A stretch of DNA of 64,000 nucleotides from Heterohyrax brucei (lineage: Eukaryota; Chordata; Mammalia; Hyracoidea; Procaviidae), in the NCBI GenBank assembly GCA_028571685.1, contig CM053146.1, forward strand, positions 62,219,431 through 62,283,430, read 5' to 3'. Positions 11,641 to 23,854 of the stretch are shown here, piece by piece. Made by a program: the position numbers and the translations under genes. How positions within the stretch are numbered: position 1 is the stretch's first letter; each line of letters opens with the position of its first letter. The notes beneath the pieces are model-generated. The model did no database searches. It saw only the letters and a list, made by a program, of their open reading frames with translations, and was not told the origin of the DNA.

Positions 11641-12060
11641 AAAAGCTGGTGGCTTTGATGAGGAAGGAAGTGGATGTGATGCCAAGCTGTCAGATTCTGG
11701 ATGTATTTCAAAGAGAAACTGCATCATATGCAGGTGAATCTGAGGAAGGGTATTGGAAAAAGACAAGGAGACAAGGATGATTTCAAGGTCTTGGCTTGAA
11801 TGGCTGTGAGAATGGAGTTCCCATCCACCGAACAAGGGGAGGCCACCATAGCAGTTTTAGTTGGTAGGAGTAGGAGGCATGCGTTATCATATTTGTGTGA
11901 CCAAAAGCTTACTTTGACTACAATATAAAGAATGGCTTAAAGAGGGCCAAGGATAAGTACCATTCTGCGTTGAATACCTAAGACATCTAATTAGGAGGTG
12001 GTTCAAACAAGAAAGCCACTAGTTGACCATCCAGGAACTTTGTTCACATTTCAACAGCTT
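11641..12060 (-). mobile_element. Old LINE fragment, continuation
   Basis: Words such as AGGATGATTTCAAGGTCTTG suggest the continuation of the ancient L2-like repeat at 9950-10590, split by later AfroSINE, RTE and L1 insertions. Confidence 0.4.
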
Positions 12061-12067
12061 CATTACG

Positions 12068-12290
12068 AGCTATATGGACCCAGGTTGCAGTGGTTAATGA
12101 CTCAGCTGCTAACTGAAAGGTAGGCAGTTCAAACCTATTCAGAAGCTCTGTAAGAGAAAGACCCAGTGATCTGCTTCCATGAACATTACAGCCCGGAAAA
12201 CTACAAGGCAATTCTACTTGAACACACGGGGTCACTATGAGTCAGAGTTGACTCAATGGTACCCACCAACAGCAATAACATTTAGAGTTA
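12068..12290 (+). mobile_element. AfroSINE with RTE-like tail
   Basis: GGACCCAGGTTGCAGTGGTT to GGTACCCACCAACAGCAATA. Long form carrying the GAAGCTCTGTAAGAGAAAGA module. Confidence 0.85.
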
Positions 12291-13323
12291 CAGATTCATG
12301 ATAATATGCATTGACAAATTGTAAAATACATTAAAAGTGTGACTTTAGAAAATTTTTTAGGAAGCAGGATAACATAGTGCCTTAAATTTTATGTAAGAGC
12401 TAGGCTTATTAACTATAGGATAACTCCTATTTGGAAACAGAAAAAGTATTGCATGTAGCAAAATTTTAGGGAGAAGTGTACTGCCTGTTTGATGAGCCAC
12501 ATTGATTAAGAGAGATTTTTTGAGTATTGAACATATTTGACGGTACACACCTACCACAGAAGACAAACTTGCCTACACCACGTTAGGAATTTTCCTCTAC
12601 TTAAACTGCAGCTATGCTTGTTCTGTATGACCCAGCCACCTGGCTATGGCAAGTTGGACCAGACAAAGTCCTGATGCTGTCCTCAGGAATTCAGACTTGC
12701 GACAAGGGCAGCAAGATAGCCCCCGCAAATGAATGGAATGACAAATCTGTAAACTCAGGAACTAGGAGTGGCCACTGCCTAGTCTGCTGTCTGGAACAGT
12801 AGAGGAAACCAAGCTGCAAAGAAAAAGAAGAAAGCAGCTGGAAAGAGATGTTAAGAGAAAGCCAAAAATTGATCACTTTTCCATTTCTAGTGGCCTTTCT
12901 GCATTGGGTGCCTAACAAATTAATATATATTAATATTAATTAGAGACCATCCCTGGGTTATGAAAGAGACCCATTCCTCACAGTGTCATTAACTTAAATT
13001 TATAGGGTTGTCAGAACAGGTGCATACAGTTGGTACTTAGCCTTTCATTAGTGCAAGAAAAGGCTCAAAGACTTCCCAATGATTAAAAAGCTTCACGTGT
13101 AGCAAGTGCAGACAATTTGATGAGGAGTTTGTTGCAAGCAGGAATGGCTTCCATCATTTCAAAGTGAAGGAAAATTCATATAACACCAAGGGGTAAGTAC
13201 GAGTTGTCCTTAAGTCAGATATTTCTAACCCTGTATATTTTGATTCATCCATTCCAACACAGTTTTTCTTACTTGCTACCAGTCAAAGATAATGGTGACT
13301 TCTACAGTTAAGAAATAGTGGGG

Positions 13324-13326
<3 letters not shown>
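12291..13326. other. No gene or repeat recognised
   Basis: Unassigned intergenic DNA with short frames in both strands. Confidence 0.4.

Positions 13327-13354
<28 letters not shown>
13327..13354 (+). repeat. (TG)14 microsatellite
   Basis: Uninterrupted TG dinucleotide tract immediately 5' of an AfroSINE. Confidence 0.95.
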
Positions 13355-13355
<1 letters not shown>

Positions 13356-13490
13356 CTGGAAACCCTTGTGGCATAATAGTCACAGGCAATGTCTGCTTGC
13401 TAAAAGGCATTCCTAGGAAACTGCATGGAGCAGTTTTACCCTGTCCTGTAGGGTCACTATGAGTCACAATTGACTTGACAGTAGTGAATA
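13355..13490 (+). mobile_element. AfroSINE, internally shortened
   Basis: CCTGGAAACCCTTGTGGCAT to TGACTTGACAGTAGTGAA. The central part between the tRNA-like head and CCTAGGAAACTG is shorter than in neighbouring copies. Confidence 0.82.
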
Positions 13491-14619
13491 GAAACATCTT
13501 GGAGTTCTTCTACTGAATCTCATCTTTCAAACAAAGAAAACTCGAAGTTGCCTAATTTGGGCATAAAGGACTTGTATGGCTTGCATGGTAAAAATAGTAT
13601 GAGTTTATTGGATGGAAGTAAGTTTACACTGGTTGAGAAAAAGACTAGAGAAGATACACCAGTAATTCCATTTAGGAAAAAAAAGAATAAGTAACCCTTA
13701 GAAAGAGATCTGTGGCAAGGTTCCAGAGGAATTATTTTAAAAGAACAGTTTTATAAAAGTGTGTTTTGAAACTGTTAGTATTCAAAAACTCAAGACTTCA
13801 AACAAATCACTATTTGAATTCTCATAATTGTGTGAAAGTAAGAAAATGCACACCAAATTGGGAAGTCTACTCCCATATGAAGCAATGCTGTGATGTGTTT
13901 TAAAGTCAAAAGTTCTCACTTAAAATTACTTTAAAGTCTTGCATAACTAGATGCCCTCACTTTCCCCTGGCCACCACGCCTTGTCTCCACTAGACTTGAC
14001 TGTTGCTCCTCCTCCCCACAGACCTCAGAGAGGGAAAAAGATGGTCGACAGAAGCACGACCGAGTCCACTCAAGTGCATCAAGCTGCCCACCAGTTATGA
14101 ATTATATGTCACTGTTCTTTTTTTCTACTACTGGGTAAAACTTCCACATGTTGTTTTGTTTTGTTAGTTTATCAAGATGGAAGATTAAAAACAAAAGCTA
14201 AACAGTGGTTGACTGACATTAAAATTCAACCAGTTATGAACAATTTTGAAAATGTTCTGTTTTATATAACAAGCCAAGCTAACAACATATTTCAAAAAAA
14301 AATCAACTGAGTCTCCTTTTTATAAAATAAGTTGAACTTGGGGAGAAGTGGACCACAACTGTATCTTTTGCTTGTGCACTGCCTATCAGTGGATCTCAGG
14401 ACTGAACTAGAAGAAAGGGAGGGATGGAGCTGACCAGGCTGGGGTGGAGCTAAGACTGTGCAGTGGGATAGGAGTGCATAGGATGGGCTGTGCCGTAGGG
14501 TACTTTATAATTTGTTTAAAATCTGAAAGTCTAATGTTCAGTTTGGGGTGATTACAAAACAAGTAGGTGTGAGCATCAAAGTGGCTGCATCAAATATCTC
14601 CTACTCATTCCACCAAATC
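13491..14619. other. No gene or repeat recognised
   Basis: Unassigned, AT-rich. Confidence 0.4.
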
Positions 14620-14805
14620 AAAAACCAGTTGCTGGGAGTCACCTCCAAGTCACAGAAACCCCATGTGTATCAGAGTAAAACTGTGCACTATAGGATTTTC
14701 AATGGCTCATTTTGGGGAAGGAGATCATCAGCTCTTTCTTCCAAGGCACCTCTGGGTTAGTTAGCAACCAAACATGTTAAATGCTTATATCACCCAGAAA
14801 CTGTC
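14620..14805 (-). mobile_element. AfroSINE, variant subfamily
   Basis: Reverse copy with the variant middle CAGAGTAAAACTGTGCACTA and CTTCCAAGGCACCTCTGGGT, unlike the common AfroSINE form elsewhere in the window. Confidence 0.65.
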
Positions 14806-14983
14806 ATTCCACAGTAGAGACAGCAGCCTATAGCCAGCAAGATGTAACTGACTTTACTTGGCCTATATAGCACTTTTTTAAAATCTTAAATAATCACTAT
14901 ATCTTAAAAAGTTGGACATTTCAATATATGATTTGGATTTTAAACTTCTCTCGGAAAATCAAAAAACAAAAAAGACATACCTA

Positions 14984-15137
14984 CTTCTGTTGAGTTGATC
15001 CCAACTCATTATAACCCTATAGGAAAGAGTAGAATTGCCCCATCCAGTTTCCAAGAACCACCTGGTAGATTTGAACTAGCACCTTTTGGTTGGTTAGTAG
15101 CTGTAATATTTAACCACTCTGCCACTGGGGTTTCCTC
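14984..15137 (-). mobile_element. AfroSINE
   Basis: TGTTGAGTTGATCCCAACTC to CCACTCTGCCACTGGGGTTT, complete reverse copy. Confidence 0.88.
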
Positions 15138-15443
15138 TTAAAAAATAGGATACTAGAATTCTGGGCCTTTATTATGCAGTGGCATTAAGTGACAGAAGCT
15201 GAGCCTATTCCACTCTGGGTGGGACATTTGGCTTCAGCCCACCAGTCATCAGGGCTTTTTCTTTTCATTCACTTCACTTATTTCTGTTTCTGCTTACATC
15301 CTCCTGGCACTGAGTTTGCAATCCACTAGCCTTGGGCCTAAGGCCCTGTGATAAGGAATGTAAATGTACTCATATTTTAAAGGGACGTGGCTGGCTGCTT
15401 GCTCTAGCCAATTGTAACTTGGCGATATGCAGGTTCAGTGATG
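15138..15443. other. No gene or repeat recognised
   Basis: Unassigned. Confidence 0.4.
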
Positions 15444-15737
15444 TTATCTTTAGGTAAATAAAAATGTCATTGGGGGCCAGATTGGGTGAGTTGGGAAGGG
15501 TGTTCTAATACAGTTATTTGTTTAGTGGCTAAAAACTTCCTCCCAGACAACTGTACACTTAAGTTCACAAACTTGCCACCATGCACAATGGCCATTCCAG
15601 AAAGAGTTCCAAAATTGTTTTGAAGGGTGGACTAACTTCCCAAGGAGGGTACTTGGAAGGTGACCATAGCGATATTCAGCAATAACAAATGTAGCACCTA
15701 GAACAATTAAGTTCTTGGACTTAATTTTCAGACTTCG
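15444..15737 (-). mobile_element. Palindromic mariner derivative, copy 2 (truncated)
   Basis: 15444-15588 is the reverse complement of the spacer of the 4-kb and 45-kb copies (GGGGGCCAGATTGGGTGAG). 15589-15737 is the arm with CCATTCCAGAAAGAGTTCCA and a terminal repeat ending in CAGACTTCG next to TA. The other arm is missing. Orientation is opposite to the other two copies. Confidence 0.78.
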
Positions 15738-15776
15738 TATTACAACATGCTCAATTCCCTGACGAGATCTGATATG

Positions 15777-15988
15777 TGACGAGATGAGATCTGTTTGTTC
15801 TTTTGGCGGTCTGTGGTATGTTCAATCAACATTCTTCTCCAATACCACAATTCAAAGGCATCAATTCTTCTTTTGTCTTCCTTATCCTTTGTCAAGATTT
15901 CGCATGCATATGATGCAGTTGAAAATATCATGACTTGGATCTAGGGCACCTTAGTCTTCAAGGTGATATCTTTACTTTGCAATAAGTC
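15777..15988 (-). mobile_element. RTE LINE internal fragment
   Basis: Antisense ORF2 C-terminal region: TCTCCAATACCACAATTCAA, GCATGCATATGATGCAGTTG. Neither tail nor 5' end is present. Confidence 0.85.
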
Positions 15989-15989
15989 C

Positions 15990-16395
15990 ATGATGGAATG
16001 GATCTGCTGTGAGTGGCCAGTCAGTTGAAAGAGAGTTTCCTTGAGAATGTGGCCTGCATCAAATATAGGGGACTCTCTGGCAAGACTCACAGGCTTTTAT
16101 TTGCTCAAAATCCTGCAGCTGGCTCCTATTTGTCTTACCTCCAGTTTTGGGGACTTGCATCAGAAACTTACCTGTGGTCTTCCCTGCTGATCTTAGAATT
16201 CAACAGTCTTTGCAGCCTGTATGCAAGAGCACTGCTTCTGAAGCTGCCTGAATCAGGCGAAGCCTCCAGCCTGACTTGGGAGGATCCAGCCTCTACAACT
16301 ATGTGAGCCATTTCCTTAATATAAACCTCTCTATACACATTTATATATTTTACTTGATTTCCTCTCTGGAGAACCCAGCCTAGAACAAGTGTTAG
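15990..16395 (+). mobile_element. LTR-like old repeat
   Basis: The ending CTCTCTGGAGAACCCAGCCT and the middle GGCTTTTATTTGCTCAAAAT look like an old mammalian MaLR/ERVL-type or related interspersed repeat. The 97-codon frame inside it is not a recognised protein. Family uncertain. Confidence 0.4.
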
Positions 16396-17019
16396 TTATC
16401 ATACTCATTTTACAGATGACTCAAATATGTTAAACAAGTTTCCTAAGTTCACAGTAATTAGCAAAGATAGGACTGAAAGACAGGATTATTGGAGTATTTC
16501 TTTCATATCATGCTGCTTCAGATGCCATCTATTCTCCCACCAAAACCTTCCTTCTCATGTCTCATTCACTTAGGATATATCTGCCTTCTGATTAATAAAT
16601 ACTTCATTGGATTTATTTGGTAGACTGTTACAGACTGATAAACACATTATTTTCCCTAGTTAACATTTTAATAAAATCTTCCATGCCTTCACCCCCATAA
16701 TTAATTAATGATAATTTTTTTTTTAGCCATTATGGTTCTCTTTAGAATTATTTTTGGCGCAGAGGGCCATAGCAGCTTCATAAAATTATATCAAGTGTGC
16801 AGTCATACACTGTACTGGCATCAGACGCTGCTGGCTCAGGAAGATCTGAAAGCCAAATCCAGCAGGAAAAATCCTTTTCTCTGAAGGTCCAGAAAACAAA
16901 TATTTTGGGCACTGTGTGTCATACACTCTCTTTCACAATTTTGCCTTTGTAGCTCAAAAGTAGTCATAGACAATATACACAAAATTGGGCTGTGTTCCAA
17001 TAAAACTATGTGTAAATAA
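16396..17019. other. Mostly unassigned, with old repeat fragments
   Basis: 16405-16480 resembles a short MIR piece. 16860-17015 (GGCTGTGTTCCAATAAAACT) resembles a common ancient mammalian repeat that I could not name. Confidence 0.35.
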
Positions 17020-17031
17020 ACATGCAGTTTA
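17020..17031 (+). repeat. Target-site duplication of the twin-primed RTE, left
   Basis: ACATGCAGTTTA, matching ACATGCAGCTTA at 20123-20134 (11 of 12). Confidence 0.7.
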
Positions 17032-20000
17032 TATGTTGTTGTATCTAGGTGGCGTTAAGTCAGTTCTGACTCACAGTGACCTTATGTACAACACGACAAA
17101 ATACCGCCCAGTCCTATGCCAAGCCCACAGTCTTTTTTATGCTTAAGCCCATTGTTGCAGCCACTGCCTCAATCCACCTTGTTGCAGCTCTTCCTCTTGC
17201 CCACTAACCCTCTGCGCTACTAAGCATGATATCCTTAACCAGGGCCTGATTCCTCCTGACATGTCTGAAGCATGTGAGATGAAGCCTCGTCACCCTTACT
17301 TCCAAGGAACACTCTGGTTGTACTTCTTCCAGAAGTGATTTGTCTGTTCTTTTGGCAGTCCCTGGTGTGTTCAATATTCTTCTCCAACACCACAATTCAA
17401 AGGCATCAATTCTTCTTCTGTCTTCCTTATTCACATGCATACAATGCAACTGAAAATACCATGGCTTGGGTCAGATGCACCTTAATCTTTGAGGTGACAT
17501 CTTAACTTTTCAATACTTTAAAGAGGTCTTTTCAGGAGACTTTCACGATGCAGTGTGTCTTTTGATTTCTGAACTGCTGCTTCCATGGGCATTGACTGTG
17601 GGACTAAGTAAAACGAAATCCTTGCCAATCTCAAACCTTTCTCCATTTATAACAGTGTTGCTTACCAGTCCAGTTGTGAGGATTTTTTTTGTTTTCTTGA
17701 TGTTGGATGCAATTCAAACTGAAGGCTGTGGTGTTTGGTCTTCATCAGTAGTTGTTTCAAATCCTCGTCACTTCCAGCAAGCAATGTCATGTCATCTGCT
17801 TAACGCAGGTTGTTAATGAGTCTTCCTCTAATCCTGTTGCCTGGTACTTTTTCACATAGTCGAGTGACTCAGATTATTTGCTAAACATAGAGGCTGAAAA
17901 GGTATGGTGAAGGGATACAACCCTGACAGACACTTTTCCTGACTTTAAACCATGCAGCCTCCCTTGTTCTGTTTGCCTGACTACCTCTCGATCCATGCAC
18001 AGATTCCTCATAAGCACAATTAAGTGTTCTCAAATTCCCATTCTGCACAATGTTATCCATAATTTGTTATGATCCATACAGTCAAATAACTTTGCATAGT
18101 CAATAAAACATAGGTAAAGATTTTTCTGCTGTTCTCTGCTTTCAGACACAATCTATCTGACATCAGCAATGATATCCCTGGTTTCACATCCTCTTCTGAA
18201 TCTGTCTGGAATTTCTTGGAGTTCCCTGTTAATGTACAGCTGTGGTCACTTCTGAATGATCTTTAGTAAAATTTTACTTGTGTGTAATAGTAATGATATT
18301 GCTCAATAATTTCTGCATTCAGTTAGATCACCTTTCTTGGGAATAGGCATAAATATGCACGTGTTTCAGTAGGCTGGCCAGGGAGCTGTCTTCCACATTT
18401 CTTGACATAGATGAGTGAGCGCTTCCAGCGCTGCATCTGTCTGTTGAAACATCTCAGTTGATATTCCATCAATTCCCGGATCCTTGTTTTTCATCAATGA
18501 TTTGTTTTCTCCAGTGCCTTGAATGCAACTTCAACTTCTTTCTTCAGTACCATTGGTTCCTTATCAAATGCTACCGCTTGAAATGATTGAATTCTGACTT
18601 TTTTGTGTGTGTACTGATGTGTGTATTCCTTACATCTTTTTTTTATGTCTTCTGAGTCCTTTAATATTTTCTCTGTAGAATCCTTCTCTATTGCAACTTG
18701 AGGCTTGAATTTTTTCTTCTGTTCTTTCAGCTTGAGAAATTCAGATACCAGCAGGTTCACTCAACCTGGGGGATAGGTTCCAGCTGAGCTTGTAGACTAA
18801 GGACCTGGCAGTCAACTTCTGAAAATTAGCTGGTGAAAACTGTATGAATAGCAGTGGAACATTGTCAGATATCATACCTGAAAGATGTGTCCTAGCTTGG
18901 AAGGCACTCAAAAGACAACTGGGGAAGAGCTGCCTCCTCAAAGTAGAGTCTGCCTTAATGATGTGAATGGAGCAAAGCTTTAGGGACCTCCATTTGCTGA
19001 TGTGGTACTACTCAAAATAAAAACAAACAGCACAAACATGCTTTAATAATCAGAACGCGGAAAGTATGAAGTATGAATCTAGGAGAATTGAAAGTTGTCA
19101 AGATGAAGTGGACTGCAGTAACATTGATATCGCAGGCATTAGTGAGCTGAAGTGGACTAGCATTATCCATCTTGAGTCAGATAAGCAAATGATCTACTAT
19201 GCGAGAAATGACAACTTGAAAAGGAATGATGTTGCACTCATCATCAAAAAGGACATTTTACGATCTTTCCCAAAATACAATGCTGTCAGTGACAGAATAG
19301 TATTCATATGCCTACAAGGAAGGCCAGCTAATAAGACTGTTATTAAAGCGTATGCACCAACCAGTAAGGACAAAGATGAAGACATTGAAGATTTTTACCA
19401 GCTTCCACAGCCTGAAACTTAGGAACTTGCCATCAGGATGCATTGTCGATTACTGGTGATTGGAATGCAAAAGATGGAAACAATGAAAAAGCATCCATAG
19501 CTGGAAAATATAGCCTTGGTGATAGAAATGATGCCAGAGATCCCATGATAGAATTTGGCAAGACCAAAGACTTCTTCATTGCAAATACCTTTCTGCACCA
19601 ACATAAACAGTGACTGTACACATGAACTTTGCCAGATGGGGTACATAGGAATCAAATCAACCACATTTGTGGAAAGAAACAGTGGAAAAGTTCAGTGTCA
19701 TCTGTCAGAACAAGACCAGGTGCTGACGGGCAGAACAGACCATCGATTGCTCATATGTAAGTTTGAACTGAAACTGAAGAAAATTAAAACAAGTCCAGGA
19801 TAGCCAAAGTGCAACCTTGAGTAAACCCTACCTGTGTTTACAGACCATCTCAAGGACAGATTTAATGCATTGAACACTAATAACCAAAGACCAGATGAGT
19901 TGTAGAATGACAATTGAAGACATGAAAAAAAAAAACAGATCATCAAAAAGACAGGAAAGAAGGAGAAAACCAAACTGTATGTTAGAAGAAGCTCTAAAAC

Positions 20001-20122
20001 TTGCTCTTAACATAGATTAGTGAAAGCAAAAGGAAGAAATGATGAAATAAAAGAACTGAACAGAAGATCTCAAAGGGCAGCTCAGGAAGGCAAGGTATTA
20101 TAATGACACATGCATTAATGAC
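17032..20122 (-). mobile_element. Near full-length RTE LINE with inverted 5' segment
   Basis: 17032-18765 is antisense RTE, from the TGTTGTTGTATCTAGGTGGC tail up through the reverse transcriptase region to the linker between endonuclease and RT. At about 18766 the orientation flips, and 18766-20122 is the 5' end and endonuclease domain in sense. The two parts abut near the element's 5' end, and the outer edge of the inverted part is the middle of the element: the geometry of twin priming. A roughly 60-bp stretch between the two segments is missing. Flanked by a 12-bp target duplication. All frames are broken. Confidence 0.88.
19066..19422 (+). pseudogene. RTE endonuclease (EEP family) domain remnant
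   Basis: A 118-codon open stretch encodes the N-terminal endonuclease/exonuclease/phosphatase domain of the RTE polyprotein, the enzyme that nicks target DNA for reverse transcription. Visible motifs are IAGISELKWTS (the catalytic glutamate region), YYARNDNLKRNDVALIIKK, and VIKAYAPTSK (the Y.P motif that precedes the D.N.H core). The frame stops at 19422 in the middle of the domain and continues out of frame (TTACTGGTGATTGGAATGCA at 19452-19471, encoding the GDWNA-type motif). It lies in the inverted 5' segment of a twin-primed copy and cannot yield a working protein. Confidence 0.82.
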
Positions 20123-20134
20123 ACATGCAGCTTA
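20123..20134 (+). repeat. Target-site duplication of the twin-primed RTE, right
   Basis: ACATGCAGCTTA, partner of 17020-17031. Confidence 0.7.
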
Positions 20135-20164
20135 CGTACGTGAGGTTTATATACCCCTAGTCTA

Positions 20165-20350
20165 AACTTGGCCTCATAACAGCTCTGTGATCCTTGTGCA
20201 AGACACTTAAATTCTCATAACCTCATTTTTCTTCATCTGTAAATATGAGGATATTGACACAACCTCCATTAACTTCTAAGGTTAACGTGTAACTTTTAAA
20301 GTTGATAAAATTGTATTGAGGGACAGATTAGATAATCTATACAAAATTGC
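20165..20350 (+). mobile_element. MIR SINE
   Basis: CTCTGTGATCCTTGTGCAAG, CTCATTTTTCTTCATCTGTA and the following GATATTGACAC region are MIR in sense orientation. Confidence 0.8.
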
Positions 20351-21544
20351 TCTGTAAGCTCCCTAGTACTGGTGTAACTGTTTAATGATTAGTATATAAA
20401 ACACTGCAGTTAACCAATGGATTTTGGGCCTCCTGGCAAACTGCCAGCTTTGTTTTCTTTCTTCTGTCCTTCCACCAGATATCCTATTTGTTAATCCCAG
20501 ATCATAATCCCTACTATACACACTTCTGAAGTTGTGTCTTCACCTGCTACAACTGCATCCTGAGGTCATTCTCCAAACTCCCACACTTTGTCAGATGTCT
20601 TCCTTCAGATTAGATCATGAATGGCAGAAAGACTATCATGACTGGCACAACTCCCTTTCTGCAAAGAGTGATTTGTAAATAAATGGCTCATTCCAAAATG
20701 CTCTTGGAGCATCTCCCAACAAAAGTCTTACAATTCAAGTTGAATGTGTGATTCTTTAAGGAGTACACTAGATTACTTCTGGGAAACTCACTTATAGCCA
20801 AAACCAAAAGAAATTTAGGCTTATAGGATGCCATGTAAAGCCACTTTCACACTTAGAGTTGTATTTATAGAGGCGGAGCTATTGACAGTGAGCAAAGGCA
20901 AGTACAGCAAAGGAAAGACCAAGATTAGGTCCATCTGTCAGTTGTTAAAAGGAACAAATTAAAATAAATAGTAGTTTGATGCCAGTGGTGTGCTGGCAAA
21001 CCAGTTCCTTGGAGTAGGGAGAGGAGGGAGAGAAGAGGAAAGCAGGACGGTTGAGGGAGGAGGGGGGAAACCTTGCTTTGTTACATTTACAGATTTCCAT
21101 GATGTAAATGGGTAATATCAAGCTACCAAGTGCTTGAGCAACCAGCTCATAAACTGCTGAATATTGCACAAGTACTTCTTCCAGCCAGCTCCAGAACACC
21201 ACTGGCTCCACTGCTTTGATAATAGAGGAGTTTAGATAGGATAAAATACTCTAACTCTGATGGTTTCTAGAGGAATGAAAGCCCCCAAGTTTTCTAATCT
21301 AGATTAGATCAATTCTCCAGAGGCAGAGCCTTTTCTTCATTTCCTGATCTTTAAGAAAATAAAATAAAATGAAGTTTTCCTCTGAAAGAAACAGTATAAC
21401 TAGTTAGTAAAATATTTCATCTTTGTACCCCTTACAGGCACACACCTTACTTCATTTTTCATGGCCTAATGATTATTTCCTCCCTGGAACTGTGCACTCT
21501 GCATGTTCTTCTGTACCTGTTGGGAGGGTTTCTGATAGAGCTCT
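20351..21544. other. No gene or repeat recognised
   Basis: Unassigned. Includes a purine-rich stretch at 21010-21070. Confidence 0.4.
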
Positions 21545-21716
21545 AGGTCATTGCTATTTGAAGTGTGGTCTTCAGACAAGCAGTAGCACATCTTCTGGGA
21601 GCCCATTAGAAAAATGGAATTTCAGGTTGCATCCCTAATTTAATAAATCAGAATCTGCATTTTAATCAGATCCCCAGCTGGTTTGCATGCATGTCAAAAT
21701 TTGAAAAGTGCTTCCC
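21545..21716 (-). mobile_element. MER5-like hAT fragment
   Basis: ATTTGAAGTGTGGTCTTCAG, AAATCAGAATCTGCATTTTA and GCTTCCCTGGG match the MER5A family. Confidence 0.75.
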
Positions 21717-22049
21717 TGGGCTCCATTAAATTTCCACTTAGGAGTTGGATGAAAACCCTGCTGGAAAGTGCTATTTCCAAAGCCATAAAAACATCCAAAT
21801 AATAAGTCCTGTGCCTTTCAAATGAAAATGCAAAATGTTTTATACAGATTTTTTTTTTTGGTTAAGACATAAAAATCTTCCAGAATTAGTCAAATTTAAA
21901 ACATAAAAGCAACCTGTCTTTTAGAAGATCATGGCAGTGTACCCTTAGGTAACTAACAAAAATAAGACCAGTTAGAGATATTCTTGTCTTCATTCTAATC
22001 TTCTTCTTCTTTAACCTTATGTCCAAAGTTTGATTTCGCATTGTAGTGG
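21717..22049. other. No gene or repeat recognised
   Basis: Unassigned. Confidence 0.4.
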
Positions 22050-22662
22050 GGGAAAAAATGCCCTCCCACAGATACCATTGTCCCAGTCGCTGAAATTTGT
22101 GAATATGTTACTTTACATGGCAGAATGTATTTTGCAGATGTCATTAAACTAAGAATTCTGAAATGGGAAGAATATCACAAATTATCCAGATATGCCCGAT
22201 GCAATCATGTTGTTGTGTATGCCATCAAGTCTATTCCAACTCTTAGCATTCTTGCATGATGGAGCCGAACTTTCCCACTGGTTTCTGTTTAAGCTTTGCA
22301 GAAGCACATCTGCTGGTCTTTTCCCCTGCAAGGTCCATGCAGGGTTTAAACTGCAACCATAAGAGTCCTTACAAGGTTAAGAGGAAGATAGGAAGTTTAG
22401 AGAAGGAGAGGTGACCATGGCAGTAAAGGTTGAAGTAATGTGAAGCCACAAGCCAAGCAACGTGGGCAGCCTCTAGAAACCAGAAAAGAAACACACCTAT
22501 ACACACAGACTTTCTCCCTAGATCCTTCCGAAGAAATGCAGTCCTGCCAGTATCATTATTTCAGCCTTTTGATCTCCACAGCTATATAATAATACACTTG
22601 TATTGTTTTAATTCACTAAATTTGTTTTAACTTGTTGCAGCAGCAGTAGAGAACAACCATAC
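22050..22662 (+). mobile_element. MLT1-type solo LTR, interrupted
   Basis: GTGAATATGTTACTTTACAT, TTGCAGATGTCATTAAACTA, GTGGGCAGCCTCTAGAAACC and the GTTGCAGCAGCAGTAGAGAA ending identify an ERVL-MaLR LTR in sense orientation. An AfroSINE interrupts it at about 22208-22370. No internal retroviral genes are attached. Confidence 0.8.
22208..22370 (-). mobile_element. AfroSINE-like variant inside the MLT1 LTR
   Basis: TTGTTGTGTATGCCATCAAG to GGGTTTAAACTGCAACCATA; the host LTR resumes at GAGTCCTTACAAGG. Confidence 0.7.
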
Positions 22663-22839
22663 AACCATACACACCTTTCTTCCCACTTTATAAGTGTGTC
22701 ATGGGCATAGCTATGTTCACATTCCAGTTGACTCCAGTGCCTAACCACTAGGTCCTCAAAAAAAGCTTAAAGAAGCCATGAGCGAATGAGGTAACTTATT
22801 CTCCACACTCTGCAGCCAAATCTCATTGCTCAAAATCCT

Positions 22840-23285
22840 TTACTGGTGCTCCATTGCTCTTAGAATAAATGAAACCCTTAACAGGATTACCAGGCTCTGC
22901 AGGCCAGGCCTCTGCCCATTGGTCTGGCCTTACTTCTACCCCTCATTCCCAGCTAGGTTGGCCATTTATTGTATTCAAATACACTGTATCAAGAGTTCTT
23001 TCACTCCCCTCATTTTCTAGCTCAGATTTATCTGGTTAATCCCTACTTCTTCCCTGAGAATCTCTCTCAAACATCACTTCCTCAGCAAAGTTAATCCTTC
23101 TTTGTTTTAGAGGATTGTGTTTCTTGCCTTCGTATCATTTACCTCCATGAGTTAAAAGGTCTCTCTCCTCCACTACGTTCTAAGGCCTGTGAGAGCAGAG
23201 ACAACGTCAGCCATATACTTCAGCCCTTACCAAAGGTCCTGGTATATAGCAGGGGCCCATAAATTATTTCTTGAATGAAAAATAT
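22840..23285 (+). mobile_element. L2 LINE 3' end
   Basis: AACATCACTTCCTCAGCAAA, AAGGCCTGTGAGAGCAGAGA and TCCTGGTATATAGCAGGGGC before an AATTATTTCTTGAATGAA terminus. Confidence 0.75.
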
Positions 23286-23623
23286 TTGTCTTAAAAGGTA
23301 ATTATTGTGTGTATGAATAAAAGGGAAAAATGCTTAGTAATTTCAGTCTCTAATTCATAAAAAAAAAACACTAGATCATCTCTCATGAATATAGATTGAA
23401 AAATTCTCAACAAATTTCTAGCCAATAGAAATCAACAGCATATCCAAAAATAACACACCATGACCAAGTGACATTCATACGAGGTACACAAAAAAGGTTC
23501 AGTACTACCAAATCAATCAACTTAATCCACCATATAAATAGAACAAAAGAAAAGAATCATATGACCATCTCAACTGATGCAGAAAAGGCATTTGAAGTAG
23601 TCTAACACCCATTTCTGATAAAA

Positions 23624-23854
23624 ATGCTTAATAAAATAAGAATAGAAGAAAAAATTCCCAATGTAATAAAAGGCATCCATACAAAATCAACACCCAACAT
23701 CATTATCAATGGAGAGAGACTGAAAGCATTCCCCCTGAGGACAGGAACAAGAACAAGATGCCCAATATCACCATTATTATTTAACATTGTGCTGGTGGTC
23801 CTAGTTAAAGTAGCATGGCAAGAAAAAGAAAAACGAGAGCATCCCACTTGGTAA
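23624..23854 (+). pseudogene. L1 ORF2 reverse transcriptase fragment
   Basis: A 76-codon open stretch encoding part of the L1 reverse transcriptase fingers/palm, including INGERLKAFPLRTGTR and CPISPLLFNIVL (RT motif around the conserved GxPLSPLLF). In an intact L1 this glycine-rich turn would read RQGCPLSP; here TRCPISP shows substitutions. The next frame, with the F.DD catalytic motif, is not in phase. Non-functional. Confidence 0.75.
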
